A DNA stretch of 64,000 nt from Commensalibacter papalotli (GCF_947179115.1 NZ_CAMXCI010000001.1:620001-684000), one strand, 5' to 3'; counted from the stretch's first letter, positions 35,581 to 45,008 are shown. Program-made: numbers and translations. Notes: generated from the sequence alone by a model not told the origin.

Positions 35581-38024
35581 CGTCTACCAGCAAGAATAAA
35601 TGTATGCGAAATACCAACCTTTGGAATATAAAAGGTCCCTCTGGGCCTAAATAAGAAATCATTTCTTAACGATGCATAAGCACTTTGTGTAACTTGTACA
35701 GCCCCACCATCTGTTGCCATGTTTGCCATTAACGCAGACATCCCAATAGTTGGTCCCCACAAATTGAAAGTTCTAGGTTCTTTACCAAACCATGTTCCAA
35801 TTGCAGGCCCAACATCCATTCCTATTCCGAAATTAGATTCTGCCCCCATACCAGGAATCATTTCTAAACAAGCAGCACGCATATCTAATGCCGCATGTGC
35901 CAAACGAATAGGAGCAGTTACATCAGGTTCTTTTGTACACCCTGCAACAGCAACCAAATGACCCCCCATAATTTTCACGTAGAATAAACCATACTTCTTA
36001 GCAATATCTTGTAAAACAACGACTAGTTCTTTGACAGGAGCTATTAGCTTTGATGCCTCTTCTATATCAGAAGTTAAATAACCACTAAAGGCAATATTCA
36101 TTACCGAAACTGCTGGATAGATCCCTTGTTGCTCGTCTTTATCTAGGGTTTCAAATTGAATATTGTTATATCGTGCAGAACCAGGGGCAAGCAAAAATTC
36201 TGTTTTATCCTCTGGCTTTAAAGTGGATAAATTATCTTGTATATCATCCGTTAGTTTGTCTATCGAAGTTGATACATGCTGTACATCTTTACCATGCACA
36301 GGGTCTTGTTCCTCAAATTGCACTTGTGCAGCAACAAAACGCATCGCGACTAATCCAGCAAAGATCTTAGCTATATGGCTAATACTATGTAAATGAGGCG
36401 TATCCTCAATAATAACAGCACCAATTGTTCCCTTTTTACCTAGAACAGGTGTGATTAACACAGATTTCGTTTCCGAAGAGCGCATAAACAATTTATAAAA
36501 CTGAGCAATACGAGAATCATTCGCCGCATCATCGACTTGCAATGTTTCTGTTTCACTAATCGCTTCGAAGAAATCTGGAATTTCTTGAATAGAATACTGA
36601 ACTCCCTCGGCATGATTTCCATCTTCTATAGTATAAAGATCATTACAAATTAACGTTTTTTGATCTTCAGCAATATGCCAAACACTCACCCTTTTCGCTG
36701 AAACAAGGTTACATACACCTTCTGTTAAAATCAAAGCCTCATTTCTAGGATCAAAAACCTCTGGAGTTGAAGCAATCATTTCAATAGCATTATTTTCTCG
36801 TTCAGAAATGTTTTTAACATATTTAAACCGTTGCCCTAATTTATCCATTCTGTGACCTTGATAAATCAAGACACCAGCCATCGCTGCCGCCAAAGCCACT
36901 ACCAGTAACGAGAATAACAGATTTTGTTTACCCCCTGTGACAGCAAAATGAGAAAAGTCACTTTCTGGAATAACAATTAATACAACCCATCTTTGAACAG
37001 ATTCTGGCAATTGTGAAGTAATACTAATATAATTACCCTCAATACTTTGAGGTGGTACTGCCGATGATAATGAGCTTTTCTCAGGAATAGCATCTTTTTC
37101 CATTTTAAAAGAACGAATACCAACACCATTTACTAAGAATTGATCATAAGCACGAGCAATCACAGGATTATACTTTGCATCAATCTTATTTTTATCAGGG
37201 CTCCATTCATTATCACCGAATTGTAATAATAACCCCGGTGAGGCAATAACATTTTTTTGACGATCAACAATAATCGCTTGCGCATGTTCACTTATACTCA
37301 AAGAACCTAGGAATGTTGTTAATTGCTGCAACGAAATACTCACAGCAAAAACACCTTTTTTACCATCACGATCTTTATAGGGAATGGAAGCCGTAATCAC
37401 TAATCCTTTTTTGGAAGGCATTAATGTTGGTGGTGACCATACAAGCTTACCACTTTGCATAGCTTGTTTGTACCAAGAGCGATCTCTGGGGTCATATGCG
37501 TTTGCTGGAAGGGATTTTCTACTGATTTTTTTACCATCAACTGTTGCATATTCTTCTAAGAATTGTCCGCCTTGCTGATCAGCTTTTAATGTTATTACTC
37601 TTACTTCGTTAGGCTTGTCCACGACACGTTCAATCATCGTAAAATTACCATCTTCACTAGCCAAGTAAAAAGATTGTAATTGCTTTGTTTGACGCAGACT
37701 GCTCATCACATAAGTATAAAACATGCCAGATTCATATTCAGTTGGAATATGGCTCAGCATATCAACAACCAGTTTACTACTGACTGTTGCAGGGCTTAGA
37801 TAGTTCATCACCTCCTGAGAAACACGAGATTGCTCTGTTTTTAAAATAACATGAGTTAGTTTTAAAATTCCTGATTTTGTGCTGTGATAAGAATGCAGTG
37901 TCACGCCAACCACAACCACCACAACCAAAATTACGCCTAAAATAGGAATACCAATCCGCAGAAACAAACGCCATAGACGATTAACTGAATCCTTGGTTGG
38001 ATCGACAATTTCACCAGCAGGCAC
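35577..38024 (-). CDS. Cache-GAF receptor with degenerate class III cyclase domain
   Basis: 815 residues: membrane segment at about 21-43, periplasmic dCache-like sensor at about 50-360 (DPRDRSWYKQAM, 178-189), second membrane segment at 367-388, GAF domain at about 425-565 and a class III adenylate-cyclase fold at 636-815. The metal aspartates are replaced (A645 in VSVMNIAFSGY, G688 in VKIMGGH) and the transition-state Asn/Arg are G761/L765 in GPTIGMSALM; Lys684 remains. The domain probably cannot make cyclic nucleotide. First gene of the five-gene MCE operon; ATGA overlap with the permease. Likely a ligand-sensing regulator. Alignment was made by eye. Confidence 0.8.
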   Translation of the reverse strand: MPAGEIVDPTKDSVNRLWRLFLRIGIPILGVILVVVVVVGVTLHSYHSTKSGILKLTHVILKTEQSRVSQEVMNYLSPATVSSKLVVDMLSHIPTEYESGMFYTYVMSSLRQTKQLQSFYLASEDGNFTMIERVVDKPNEVRVITLKADQQGGQFLEEYATVDGKKISRKSLPANAYDPRDRSWYKQAMQSGKLVWSPPTLMPSKKGLVITASIPYKDRDGKKGVFAVSISLQQLTTFLGSLSISEHAQAIIVDRQKNVIASPGLLLQFGDNEWSPDKNKIDAKYNPVIARAYDQFLVNGVGIRSFKMEKDAIPEKSSLSSAVPPQSIEGNYISITSQLPESVQRWVVLIVIPESDFSHFAVTGGKQNLLFSLLVVALAAAMAGVLIYQGHRMDKLGQRFKYVKNISERENNAIEMIASTPEVFDPRNEALILTEGVCNLVSAKRVSVWHIAEDQKTLICNDLYTIEDGNHAEGVQYSIQEIPDFFEAISETETLQVDDAANDSRIAQFYKLFMRSSETKSVLITPVLGKKGTIGAVIIEDTPHLHSISHIAKIFAGLVAMRFVAAQVQFEEQDPVHGKDVQHVSTSIDKLTDDIQDNLSTLKPEDKTEFLLAPGSARYNNIQFETLDKDEQQGIYPAVSVMNIAFSGYLTSDIEEASKLIAPVKELVVVLQDIAKKYGLFYVKIMGGHLVAVAGCTKEPDVTAPIRLAHAALDMRAACLEMIPGMGAESNFGIGMDVGPAIGTWFGKEPRTFNLWGPTIGMSALMANMATDGGAVQVTQSAYASLRNDFLFRPRGTFYIPKVGISHTFILAGRR

Positions 38025-38315
38025 TTAAAATCCCCCAGAGTTCATAATAAGGTTTTATAATAATCGTTTGATAAAACATATTATTACGTAAAAGTAAGAG
38101 CTAACTTTTAATTAAATCTAAATTGAATATATTAGTTTGCTTATATCTATAATCATAATAAATTTCAATGTGCTAATGATTTAAGTTTGTAATAATAGTA
38201 CATTATCAATTCATTTCTATTTAAAAATTAATAAAAAATTTGATTTTTAATTTACTTATCTGATCTAAAAAGCCTATATTTTAAGAAATATTTAAGATCA
38301 AATTGGGAACAAAAA

Positions 38316-38789
38316 ATGCATTCTTCTTTTTCTGTGCTGTTTGTATGTCTGGGTAATATTTGTCGTTCCCCAATGGCAGAGGCCGCTTTTATTGCTGAAA
38401 CTCATAAAAGAAAACTTAATATTTTGATTGATTCAGCAGGGCTAGGGGGATGGCATGTTAACGAACCCCCTGATACACGTACGATTAAAGAAGTTGCTCG
38501 ACATAATATTGACATTCGCCATTATCTGGGTCGGCAAGTTCAGCCTGACGATTTTTTAAATTTCACTCATATTATTGGTATGGATCATAAAAATATCAGC
38601 CAATTAAAGAAACTATCACCTCCACTAAGTGAACATAAGATCTCTTTGTTAATGGATTATACACCTAATCATAAAGGACAAGCTGTTGCTGACCCCTATT
38701 ATGGGGATCAATCCGATTTCGAGGTAACATGGAATCAGATTTATTTAGGAATAACTTGTCTAGCTGATTATTTCGAGAAAAAATTATGA
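38316..38789 (+). CDS. Low-molecular-weight protein-tyrosine phosphatase family
   Basis: 157 residues. The active-site loop VCLGNICRSPMAEA holds Cys11 and Arg17; the general acid Asp is in DPYYGD (around 128). Family members dephosphorylate protein tyrosines, and some act on ribulosamine-5-phosphates. It overlaps the FN3K-like kinase gene by 4 bases (ATGA), so the two work together; that pairing is recalled from work linking FN3K homologues and LMW-PTPs to protein deglycation. The 38025-38315 upstream region holds no gene. Confidence 0.92.
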   Translation: MHSSFSVLFVCLGNICRSPMAEAAFIAETHKRKLNILIDSAGLGGWHVNEPPDTRTIKEVARHNIDIRHYLGRQVQPDDFLNFTHIIGMDHKNISQLKKLSPPLSEHKISLLMDYTPNHKGQAVADPYYGDQSDFEVTWNQIYLGITCLADYFEKKL

Positions 38790-39598
38790 GTAAAATTTTA
38801 TTAGTTGAAATTGCTGAAAAAGAACTTAAAAAAAAAATCGAAAAAGCTCAACCTTTAACACAAGGTGATCTTTCAGAAACGATATTAATTAATACCAATG
38901 ATGGAAAAAATTATGTCATTAAAAATGGTTTTTCCCCAGTCATTGAAGGAAATATGCTAAGATTTTTAGCAGAGCACCATATTGACGTACCAGAAGTCAT
39001 TTTTGCAAATGCTAACATTTTGATTATGGAAGCTATTCAAGAAACAAATTGCCTCTCCAAAGATGCATGGCAAAACCTAGCCTTTACTTTAAATAAACTT
39101 CATCAGATAGATCATAGCGCATATGGATGGAAAGAAGATTACGCTTTTGGTAAGGTCAAAATAACCAATCAGTTTTGTAATAATTGGGTTTTGTTCTGGG
39201 GAAATAATCGCCTTGCTTGTTTTCTTGATCATTTACCCTCCAAAATTGCTTGCCAACTGGAAAAATTAATTCGTAATTTAGGTCATTATATTCCTAATAA
39301 TCCTCCTATTTCTTTATTACATGGTGATTTATGGTCTGGTAACATTATTACTCATATTAACCGTCCATATTTAATTGATCCTGCCTGTTACTTTGGGCAT
39401 AACGAAGTCGATATTGCTATGTTAAATATATTCGGAAGTCCACCAAATGCCTTTTATAATAGCTATTCTTTACTAGAACCCAACTGGCAAGAACGTTTAC
39501 CTGTTTATCAACTTTTTCCTGCAATGGTGCATTATATTTTATTTGGAGATTACTATCTGCAAATGATTCAAACTTTACTAGATCGTTTAAAATTATAA
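38786..39598 (+). CDS. Fructosamine/ribulosamine 3-kinase family protein
   Basis: 270 residues of the FN3K family (protein-kinase-like fold). The catalytic loop LLHGDLWSGN (around 187) and the DFG-equivalent LIDPACYFGHNEVDIAML (around 203) are intact, as is the N-terminal VIKNGFSPVIEGNML lysine strand. Bacterial members phosphorylate ribulosamines or erythrulosamines on proteins, making them unstable so the sugar is lost. Translationally coupled to the phosphatase and 21 bases ahead of a methyltransferase. Substrate inferred from the family. Confidence 0.9.
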   Translation: MSKILLVEIAEKELKKKIEKAQPLTQGDLSETILINTNDGKNYVIKNGFSPVIEGNMLRFLAEHHIDVPEVIFANANILIMEAIQETNCLSKDAWQNLAFTLNKLHQIDHSAYGWKEDYAFGKVKITNQFCNNWVLFWGNNRLACFLDHLPSKIACQLEKLIRNLGHYIPNNPPISLLHGDLWSGNIITHINRPYLIDPACYFGHNEVDIAMLNIFGSPPNAFYNSYSLLEPNWQERLPVYQLFPAMVHYILFGDYYLQMIQTLLDRLKL

Positions 39599-39619
39599 TT
39601 TTTAAAGTATGTTAATATT

Positions 39620-40381
39620 ATGGCCAATACCCCCCAAGAATACGTTGCAAACACATATAACCCAAGAGCACACAGTTATGTCAGTAGCCAAGTTCATGCT
39701 TCTGGACCTGATTTAGAGCAAATCAAACATTTATTATCAAATCAACAGAATGCTTCTGTGCTAGATTTAGGGTGTGGAGGCGGTCATGTCAGCTATAATG
39801 TAGCATCATTAGTAAAAAGTGTTATTGCTTGTGACGTCAGCCAAAAGATGTTGGATGCTGTACAGCAAACAGCTAAAGAAAAATCTTTATTTAATATTAC
39901 GACCCAAAACGCCCCTGCAGAATCCCTCCCTTTTGCTGATCAGCAATTTGATTGGGTTATTAGCCGTTTTAGCAGTCATCATTGGCATAATCTGGCCCAG
40001 GGGATCTATGAGATTCAACGTGTCTTGAAACCAACAGGAACGGTAGTTATTATTGATACTATTTCCTCTTTGGATAAAACGACTGATAGTTTTTTACAAA
40101 CGATTGAATTATTAAGAGATCATTCACACGTCAGAAATTATAATTTATCAGAATATACAAATCTATTTTCTGTTTATGGGTTAAAATTAACGAATATCAC
40201 CCAACGTGATCTGGATTTAGAATTTGATAGCTGGATTGCCAGAACAAAACCATCTGAAATTTGTATTCAAGCTATTATCGAACTTCAAACAAAAGCGCCT
40301 GCTCATGTTAAAGTAGATCTTAAATTTAAAGAAGATCATAGTTTTAGCCTACCTACGGCAACATTTATATTGCGTAAATAA
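39620..40381 (+). CDS. Class I SAM-dependent methyltransferase (UbiE/Methyltransf_11-type)
   Basis: 253 residues. AdoMet motif I is VLDLGCGGGHVSYNVA (about 46-61), motif II CDVSQKML and the post-motif FDWVISRFSSHHWHN, RVLKPTGTVVIIDTIS are typical of small-molecule methyltransferases. Third gene of the phosphatase-kinase-methyltransferase unit by orientation and 21-base spacing; its link to deglycation is not established. Substrate unknown. It converges on the repeat-protein gene with 26 bases between stops. Confidence 0.85.
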   Translation: MANTPQEYVANTYNPRAHSYVSSQVHASGPDLEQIKHLLSNQQNASVLDLGCGGGHVSYNVASLVKSVIACDVSQKMLDAVQQTAKEKSLFNITTQNAPAESLPFADQQFDWVISRFSSHHWHNLAQGIYEIQRVLKPTGTVVIIDTISSLDKTTDSFLQTIELLRDHSHVRNYNLSEYTNLFSVYGLKLTNITQRDLDLEFDSWIARTKPSEICIQAIIELQTKAPAHVKVDLKFKEDHSFSLPTATFILRK

Positions 40382-40407
40382 GCTAAAACAAAGAAATATT
40401 TGATAAA

Positions 40408-40848
40408 TTAATGCTTTAACAACATAATTGCACCTATGATGTTTCCTGGATCTACCTTACCGATCAAAGAAGCATCTGGCGCATAAACATTACCATCTTT
40501 TTGTAAATGGCCAATCACTTGACGTTTTGCGTCATAGATATTTCCATTAGTAGCGTCATATTGACCGACTTGAACATTGGTTTTGTCAAAAATCGTACCA
40601 CGATTATCAACGCGCCCTACTAATTTATTATCAGATCCAAAAACAGAACCATCTTGCTCTACCCTGCCGTTAAAACCTGTAACGTTATCATAGATATTCC
40701 CACGATCATCGATATGAGCAACTTCTTTACCTGTATTATTATAAATCTGGCCTTTTGCCATGATTTTAGGCGCTGAAAGCATTAATACAGCCCCTGCAAC
40801 AGCCATCACGAATGTTGTTTTATTTTTAGTTAAAAAATTTAACCGCAT
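40408..40848 (-). CDS. Secreted protein with short degenerate Gly-Asn/Asp repeats
   Basis: 146 residues. N-terminal signal peptide or membrane anchor (about 12-31, FVMAVAGAVLMLSAPKIMA) followed by about six imperfect units of 17-19 residues of the form G-x-I/V-Y/F-D-x(5)-x-V-G-x-V-D/Q-x-x-G. Examples are GNIYDNVTGFNGRVEQDG, GTIFDKTNVQVGQYDATNG and GNVYAPDASLIGKVDPG. The pattern suggests a beta-hairpin stack. No enzyme motif. Family not recognised. The C-terminal end IIGAIMLLKH is hydrophobic. Confidence 0.75.
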   Translation of the reverse strand: MRLNFLTKNKTTFVMAVAGAVLMLSAPKIMAKGQIYNNTGKEVAHIDDRGNIYDNVTGFNGRVEQDGSVFGSDNKLVGRVDNRGTIFDKTNVQVGQYDATNGNIYDAKRQVIGHLQKDGNVYAPDASLIGKVDPGNIIGAIMLLKH

Positions 40849-40934
40849 GATTTATATCCTTTTTCTATGAATAATAGGTAGGATAACAGAACAAAAAAAA
40901 CAAACAAGAGTTAGATTACTCTACATGATCAAAA

Positions 40935-41807
40935 TTAATCGTCTAAATAAGACAATGCATAACTGATAATAGAAATTTTTTTTCCAAAATCATCCATAAT
41001 AATTCGCTCAATTCCTATTTGTGCTATTTGCTTAATATTACTTAAATGGACATTGCCATAGGCTTCTAATGTTATTTTCTCTTTAACAAGCTCTTGAGCT
41101 TGTGCAAGTTGTTCTAGGGTGAAAAAACATAACTTGATGTTTTTGATACCTAATTTTACTACCTCTGAAAGCTCTTGATAAGAAGAAACTTCAACCTTAA
41201 TAAAATCAATAGAATAATGACAAAGTGCTTGTTTTAATGCAGCAGATATTCCATTTAATAAATGGATATGCCCTCTTTTGATCAAACATGTACCATCGTC
41301 AAGAACACTATATCCTTGCGCCCCCCCAATATGAACAGCATATTGTTGAGATAGTGTACATCCAGGAATATTCAAATAATCATAATATAAAAGTGATTTA
41401 GTTCCAGATACAAGCTCTGCATAATTACGGGCTTGTGTCGTTAAAGAAGAAAATAAACTTAGAAAATCTAGAATTATTTTTTCTTTTCCAATAATTTCTT
41501 TGGCTTTACCATAAATAGTGCAAATTTTATCACCACCTAAAACTGTTGCCCCCTCAATCGCATGCCATTGAATATTACCCGTAAAGTGAATTTTTTCAAG
41601 CAAACCATCAACCCAAGGGGCACCACATAAAACACAATCTTCTTCAGCGATAATCCTCAAGACGATTGACTGATCTATATCAGCAAAAATATTGTCTGGT
41701 TTTAATTCTGCCAGAGCTTGTGTTATTGTTTTATCTAACTCTCGATTTAACTGTTCATCCATAGGTTGAAAAGGGTTAACAAGATCAGATTTTAGAATAG
41801 AAAACAT
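40935..41807 (-). CDS. Quinolinate phosphoribosyltransferase-like pseudoenzyme (NadC/ModD fold)
   Basis: 290 residues with the two-domain QPRTase order: N-terminal CVLCGAPWVDGLL (57-70, normally aG...), LDFLSLFSSLTTQ (113-125, normally LNxLQxLSGIAT), AVHIGGAQGYS (157-167), TCLIKRGH (173-180) and a C-terminal LEAYGNVHL. The catalytic residues are altered: TRKT is DYLN (143-146), GGGxNHR is GGAQGYS (161-167) and KDNH is KRGH (177-180). The Arg preceding LNF is K110. NAD synthesis by this enzyme is unlikely. The frame is intact and no nadA or nadB is adjacent. Real function unknown; pseudoenzyme or a different substrate. Confidence 0.7.
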   Translation of the reverse strand: MFSILKSDLVNPFQPMDEQLNRELDKTITQALAELKPDNIFADIDQSIVLRIIAEEDCVLCGAPWVDGLLEKIHFTGNIQWHAIEGATVLGGDKICTIYGKAKEIIGKEKIILDFLSLFSSLTTQARNYAELVSGTKSLLYYDYLNIPGCTLSQQYAVHIGGAQGYSVLDDGTCLIKRGHIHLLNGISAALKQALCHYSIDFIKVEVSSYQELSEVVKLGIKNIKLCFFTLEQLAQAQELVKEKITLEAYGNVHLSNIKQIAQIGIERIIMDDFGKKISIISYALSYLDD

Positions 41808-42144
41808 AATTTACTCTTTGTATTTTTTTAATAAGCCATTGTTAAAATAAAGATACTATTATATCTCTTACTCATTACAATATTGTGGTTTTAAACTATA
41901 AAATGTATAACTAGCGTATGAGTGAGTATTAAATTCAAATCTTTTATTCGAATAAGGCTTTGCGTTCTTTATAAAATTAAGGTAAACAAACAGTGAACAA
42001 CTTGCGATTAATATCACAGTTATAACCGTCTGTTTATGTATTGTTTTATAAAACCTTATAAACCATTAGATTAATTTTATCTAAAATCCATAATATAACA
42101 GTCCATTATTGTAAAATTTTATCTTACTTTGCGGAAATTAAATC
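41808..42144. other. Intergenic region, NadC-like to MFS gene
   Basis: 337 AT-rich bases between divergent genes. I see no ORF of note, no tRNA and no clear inverted repeat; it must hold the two divergent promoters. Confidence 0.6.
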
Positions 42145-43461
42145 TTGAGCGATATCTCTACGACACCCCCTTCAACAATGAATAGTTTTAATGAAAAACT
42201 ATCTATATGGGTCATTATTATACTTGGTTTGCTGACGGCTATTGGGCCTTTGGCAACAGATATGTATTTGCCTGCTTTTCCACAAATCAATGAAGATTTA
42301 GCTGGATATGGTGATGGTGCAGCTAAAATGACTCTGACGGTATGGTTTATTGGGTTGGCACTCGGCCAACTTTCAATTGGACCGATATCAGATCGTTTGG
42401 GACGTAGGGCTCCCCTCTTGATTGGAATTATTGTATTTACCATTGGCTCTATTGGATGCGCAATTTTCTCTGATTTTTATGTTTTTTGCTTTTTTCGCTT
42501 TTTGTCTTCACTGGGCGGTTCAGCAGGAATGGTTATACCAAGAGCAATGGTCAGAGACATTTCATCAGGCTCTAAAGGAATTAAGATTATGGCGCAACTG
42601 GCCCTCGTCAGTTGTATCGTCCCAATTGTTGCCCCAACGCTGGGGGGACTGATTGTTATCAAATTTCCTTGGCAAATCTTGTTTTGGATCATGGGTATAT
42701 ACGGAATTATTGGCAGTTTTATAGTATACTTTTATCTACCTGACACATTAATGCACAGATATCGCATCTATTCTTCTATAAGATCTATTTTTTGGCGTTA
42801 TATTCGTATTGTTCGTGAACCTATTTTTTTTACCAACACAATGATTACTGGCTTTGCCCTTTTTATGATTTTTGCTTATCTAAGCGGTACACCAGATGTT
42901 CTGAGTAAATCAATGGGATTTACAAAGTTACAACTTGCAATATGGTTTGGAATTAACTCTTTTATTATCGCAGCATGTAACCAAGTAAATGGTTTATTAC
43001 TAAATAAAATTCGCCCTTATATTATGTTAAATATCGCAACAAATATAGCTTTTGCGACCAGCATTTTGTTTATCATTATTTGCTTATTACCCATCCCTTT
43101 AAATACTTTAGGTATCGTTCTTCACTGCGCCCCAATTGTTATCATCATGGGATGTTTAGGATTTGTATTCCCTAATTGTACCATATTTGCTTTTATCCTT
43201 CATGGTCGACGTGTTGGCAGTGCATCTGCGTTATTAGGCACCATTCAATTTCTTCTTGGAGCTGTAAGCAGCTGGATGATGAGCAAACTCCCTTCTACCA
43301 ATATGTTATCTGTGGCAATAGGGGTATTTATTGGTGTTTTAGGAATGTTTTTATTTAACTTATGGCGAAGAAATACAACAAGAACGATCATAAAAAAAAT
43401 GAAAGTCGGTGTTCAGCAAGGGCAGCATAATTATTATGCTTTCTTAAAAGATTTAGACTGA
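42145..43461 (+). CDS. MFS transporter, Bcr/CflA drug-resistance type
   Basis: 438 residues, about 12 membrane helices. The DHA1 Bcr/CflA pattern is clear: ATDMYLPAFPQINEDL (around 31), GPISDRLGRRAPLLIG (around 80) and RAMVRDISSG (around 133). It probably exports drugs or small sulfur compounds by proton antiport. The start at 42145 is a TTG; the ATG at 42178 (MNSFNEKL) is an equally likely start. A hairpin terminator follows 9 bases after the stop. The C-terminus has a basic tail beyond the last helix. Confidence 0.88.
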   Translation: MSDISTTPPSTMNSFNEKLSIWVIIILGLLTAIGPLATDMYLPAFPQINEDLAGYGDGAAKMTLTVWFIGLALGQLSIGPISDRLGRRAPLLIGIIVFTIGSIGCAIFSDFYVFCFFRFLSSLGGSAGMVIPRAMVRDISSGSKGIKIMAQLALVSCIVPIVAPTLGGLIVIKFPWQILFWIMGIYGIIGSFIVYFYLPDTLMHRYRIYSSIRSIFWRYIRIVREPIFFTNTMITGFALFMIFAYLSGTPDVLSKSMGFTKLQLAIWFGINSFIIAACNQVNGLLLNKIRPYIMLNIATNIAFATSILFIIICLLPIPLNTLGIVLHCAPIVIIMGCLGFVFPNCTIFAFILHGRRVGSASALLGTIQFLLGAVSSWMMSKLPSTNMLSVAIGVFIGVLGMFLFNLWRRNTTRTIIKKMKVGVQQGQHNYYAFLKDLD

Positions 43462-43470
43462 TCAATCAAA

Positions 43471-43500
43471 ATAAAAACCCACTAATAAGTGGGTTTTTAT
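43471..43500. terminator. Bidirectional terminator between MFS gene and mqo
   Basis: Perfect 13-bp arms (43471-43483 and 43488-43500; AAAACCCACT core) with a 4-nt loop and A/T runs at both ends. It serves the two convergent genes. Confidence 0.93.
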
Positions 43501-43520
43501 TTACATAATCATACAAAATC

Positions 43521-45008
43521 CTAGTGTAATTGTAAGGTTTCATTAGCAAACGCATGCACTTTATTGTAAAGATCAGAATTTTTTTGTAACTCTGCTTCAC
43601 GTGCGGGGAAAATTTTCTTAATTTTATCTGCCCAAGGCCCTTTGACTTGTTCTGGGAAACAATTCTCAATTAGGTTTAACATCACGGAGACTGATACTGA
43701 TGCTCCTGGAGAAGCCCCCAATAAAGCCGCCAAAGACTTGTCCTGAGCCGTAATAACTTCTGTACCCATTTGTAAAATAGGGCGACCATTTTGATCTCTC
43801 TTGATAATTTGTACACGTTGACCTGCTATTTGTCGTTTCCAATCGCTTTCTCTAGCAAGAGGATAAAACCGATGTAAGGCGTTCATCCGTTTTTCCATTG
43901 TCTGCATACTTTGATCCACCAAATAGCGAATAAAATCAAGATTATGAATACCAACAGAAACCATAGATTCAATATTATCTAATCGCACAGAAGATATTGC
44001 GTCAAAATAAGAGCCTTTCTTCAAGAACTTAGTGGTAAATCCAGCATAAGGTCCAAATAGAATAGATGTTTTTCCATCAATAATTCGCGTGTCTAAATGC
44101 GGGGCAACAACTGTTGGCAATCCTTCTGTAGACAACCCATAAACTTTAGCATGATGCTGTTCAACAATTTCAGGGTTATCGCAACGTAACCACTGCCCGC
44201 TGACTGGGAAACCACCCACTCCACGTCCTTCAGGAATGCCAGATTTTTGCAACAATAATAAAGCTGCACCACCAGCACCGATAAATACAAACCGAGAACG
44301 AATGAGGGTTTCTTTTCCAGTGATAACATTTTTACTTTTTATTTCCCATAGCTCACCAACACGTTTGATATCTTCAACTTTTTCACAATATCCAACTTCA
44401 ATATTTTGTTGTTCATCTAAATGATTAAGTAACTTGTGAGTCAACGCGCTAAAACTGACGTCTGTGCCCCCTTCAACACGAGTTAACGCCATTTTTTCTG
44501 TTGCAGGTCTGCCATTAGCAACCAACGGAGCCCAATCTTTAATTTGTTGATGATCATCAGAAAAAACCATCTTATCAAAACCAGGGTGCTGGCGGAGCTT
44601 TTCATAACGTTGCTTTAAAAAAGCAACATTTGCTTGTCCTTGAACGAAACTACAATGAGGAACTGGATTAATAAAATCTGAAGGCGTTTTAAAAGCACCA
44701 TCTTTAACGAGATGGCTCCAAAAAGATCTGGAAACCTCAAACTGAGCATTTGTAAAAATGGCTTTTTTTAAGTTAATTTCTTGTCCAGGAATAAAGGGGG
44801 TGTAATTTAATTCACATAAACCCGCATGGCCAGTTCCTGCATTATTCCATGCGCTAGAGCTTTCTTCTGCTCCCGTACTACGCACTTCTAAAATGGCCAT
44901 TTTAATGTCTGGATTAAACTCTTTTAATAATGCACCTAAAGTAGCACTGACAATACCAGCACCAACTAAAACTGCATCTTTAACTTCATTTGTAGATATA
45001 TTTTTCAT
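43521..45008 (-). CDS. mqo: Malate:quinone oxidoreductase
   Basis: Membrane-associated FAD enzyme that oxidises malate to oxaloacetate and passes electrons to quinone. 495 residues. The N-terminal FAD-binding motif is VGAGIVSATLGALL (about 15-28), with SAWNNAGTGHAGLCELNYTP, GAGGAALLLLQKSGIPEG and GPYAGFTTKFLKKGS typical of Mqo. It feeds the respiratory chain of acetic acid bacteria in place of NAD-malate dehydrogenase. Single gene; convergent with the MFS gene. 375 bases of AT-rich sequence follow upstream. Confidence 0.96.
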   Translation of the reverse strand: MKNISTNEVKDAVLVGAGIVSATLGALLKEFNPDIKMAILEVRSTGAEESSSAWNNAGTGHAGLCELNYTPFIPGQEINLKKAIFTNAQFEVSRSFWSHLVKDGAFKTPSDFINPVPHCSFVQGQANVAFLKQRYEKLRQHPGFDKMVFSDDHQQIKDWAPLVANGRPATEKMALTRVEGGTDVSFSALTHKLLNHLDEQQNIEVGYCEKVEDIKRVGELWEIKSKNVITGKETLIRSRFVFIGAGGAALLLLQKSGIPEGRGVGGFPVSGQWLRCDNPEIVEQHHAKVYGLSTEGLPTVVAPHLDTRIIDGKTSILFGPYAGFTTKFLKKGSYFDAISSVRLDNIESMVSVGIHNLDFIRYLVDQSMQTMEKRMNALHRFYPLARESDWKRQIAGQRVQIIKRDQNGRPILQMGTEVITAQDKSLAALLGASPGASVSVSVMLNLIENCFPEQVKGPWADKIKKIFPAREAELQKNSDLYNKVHAFANETLQLH

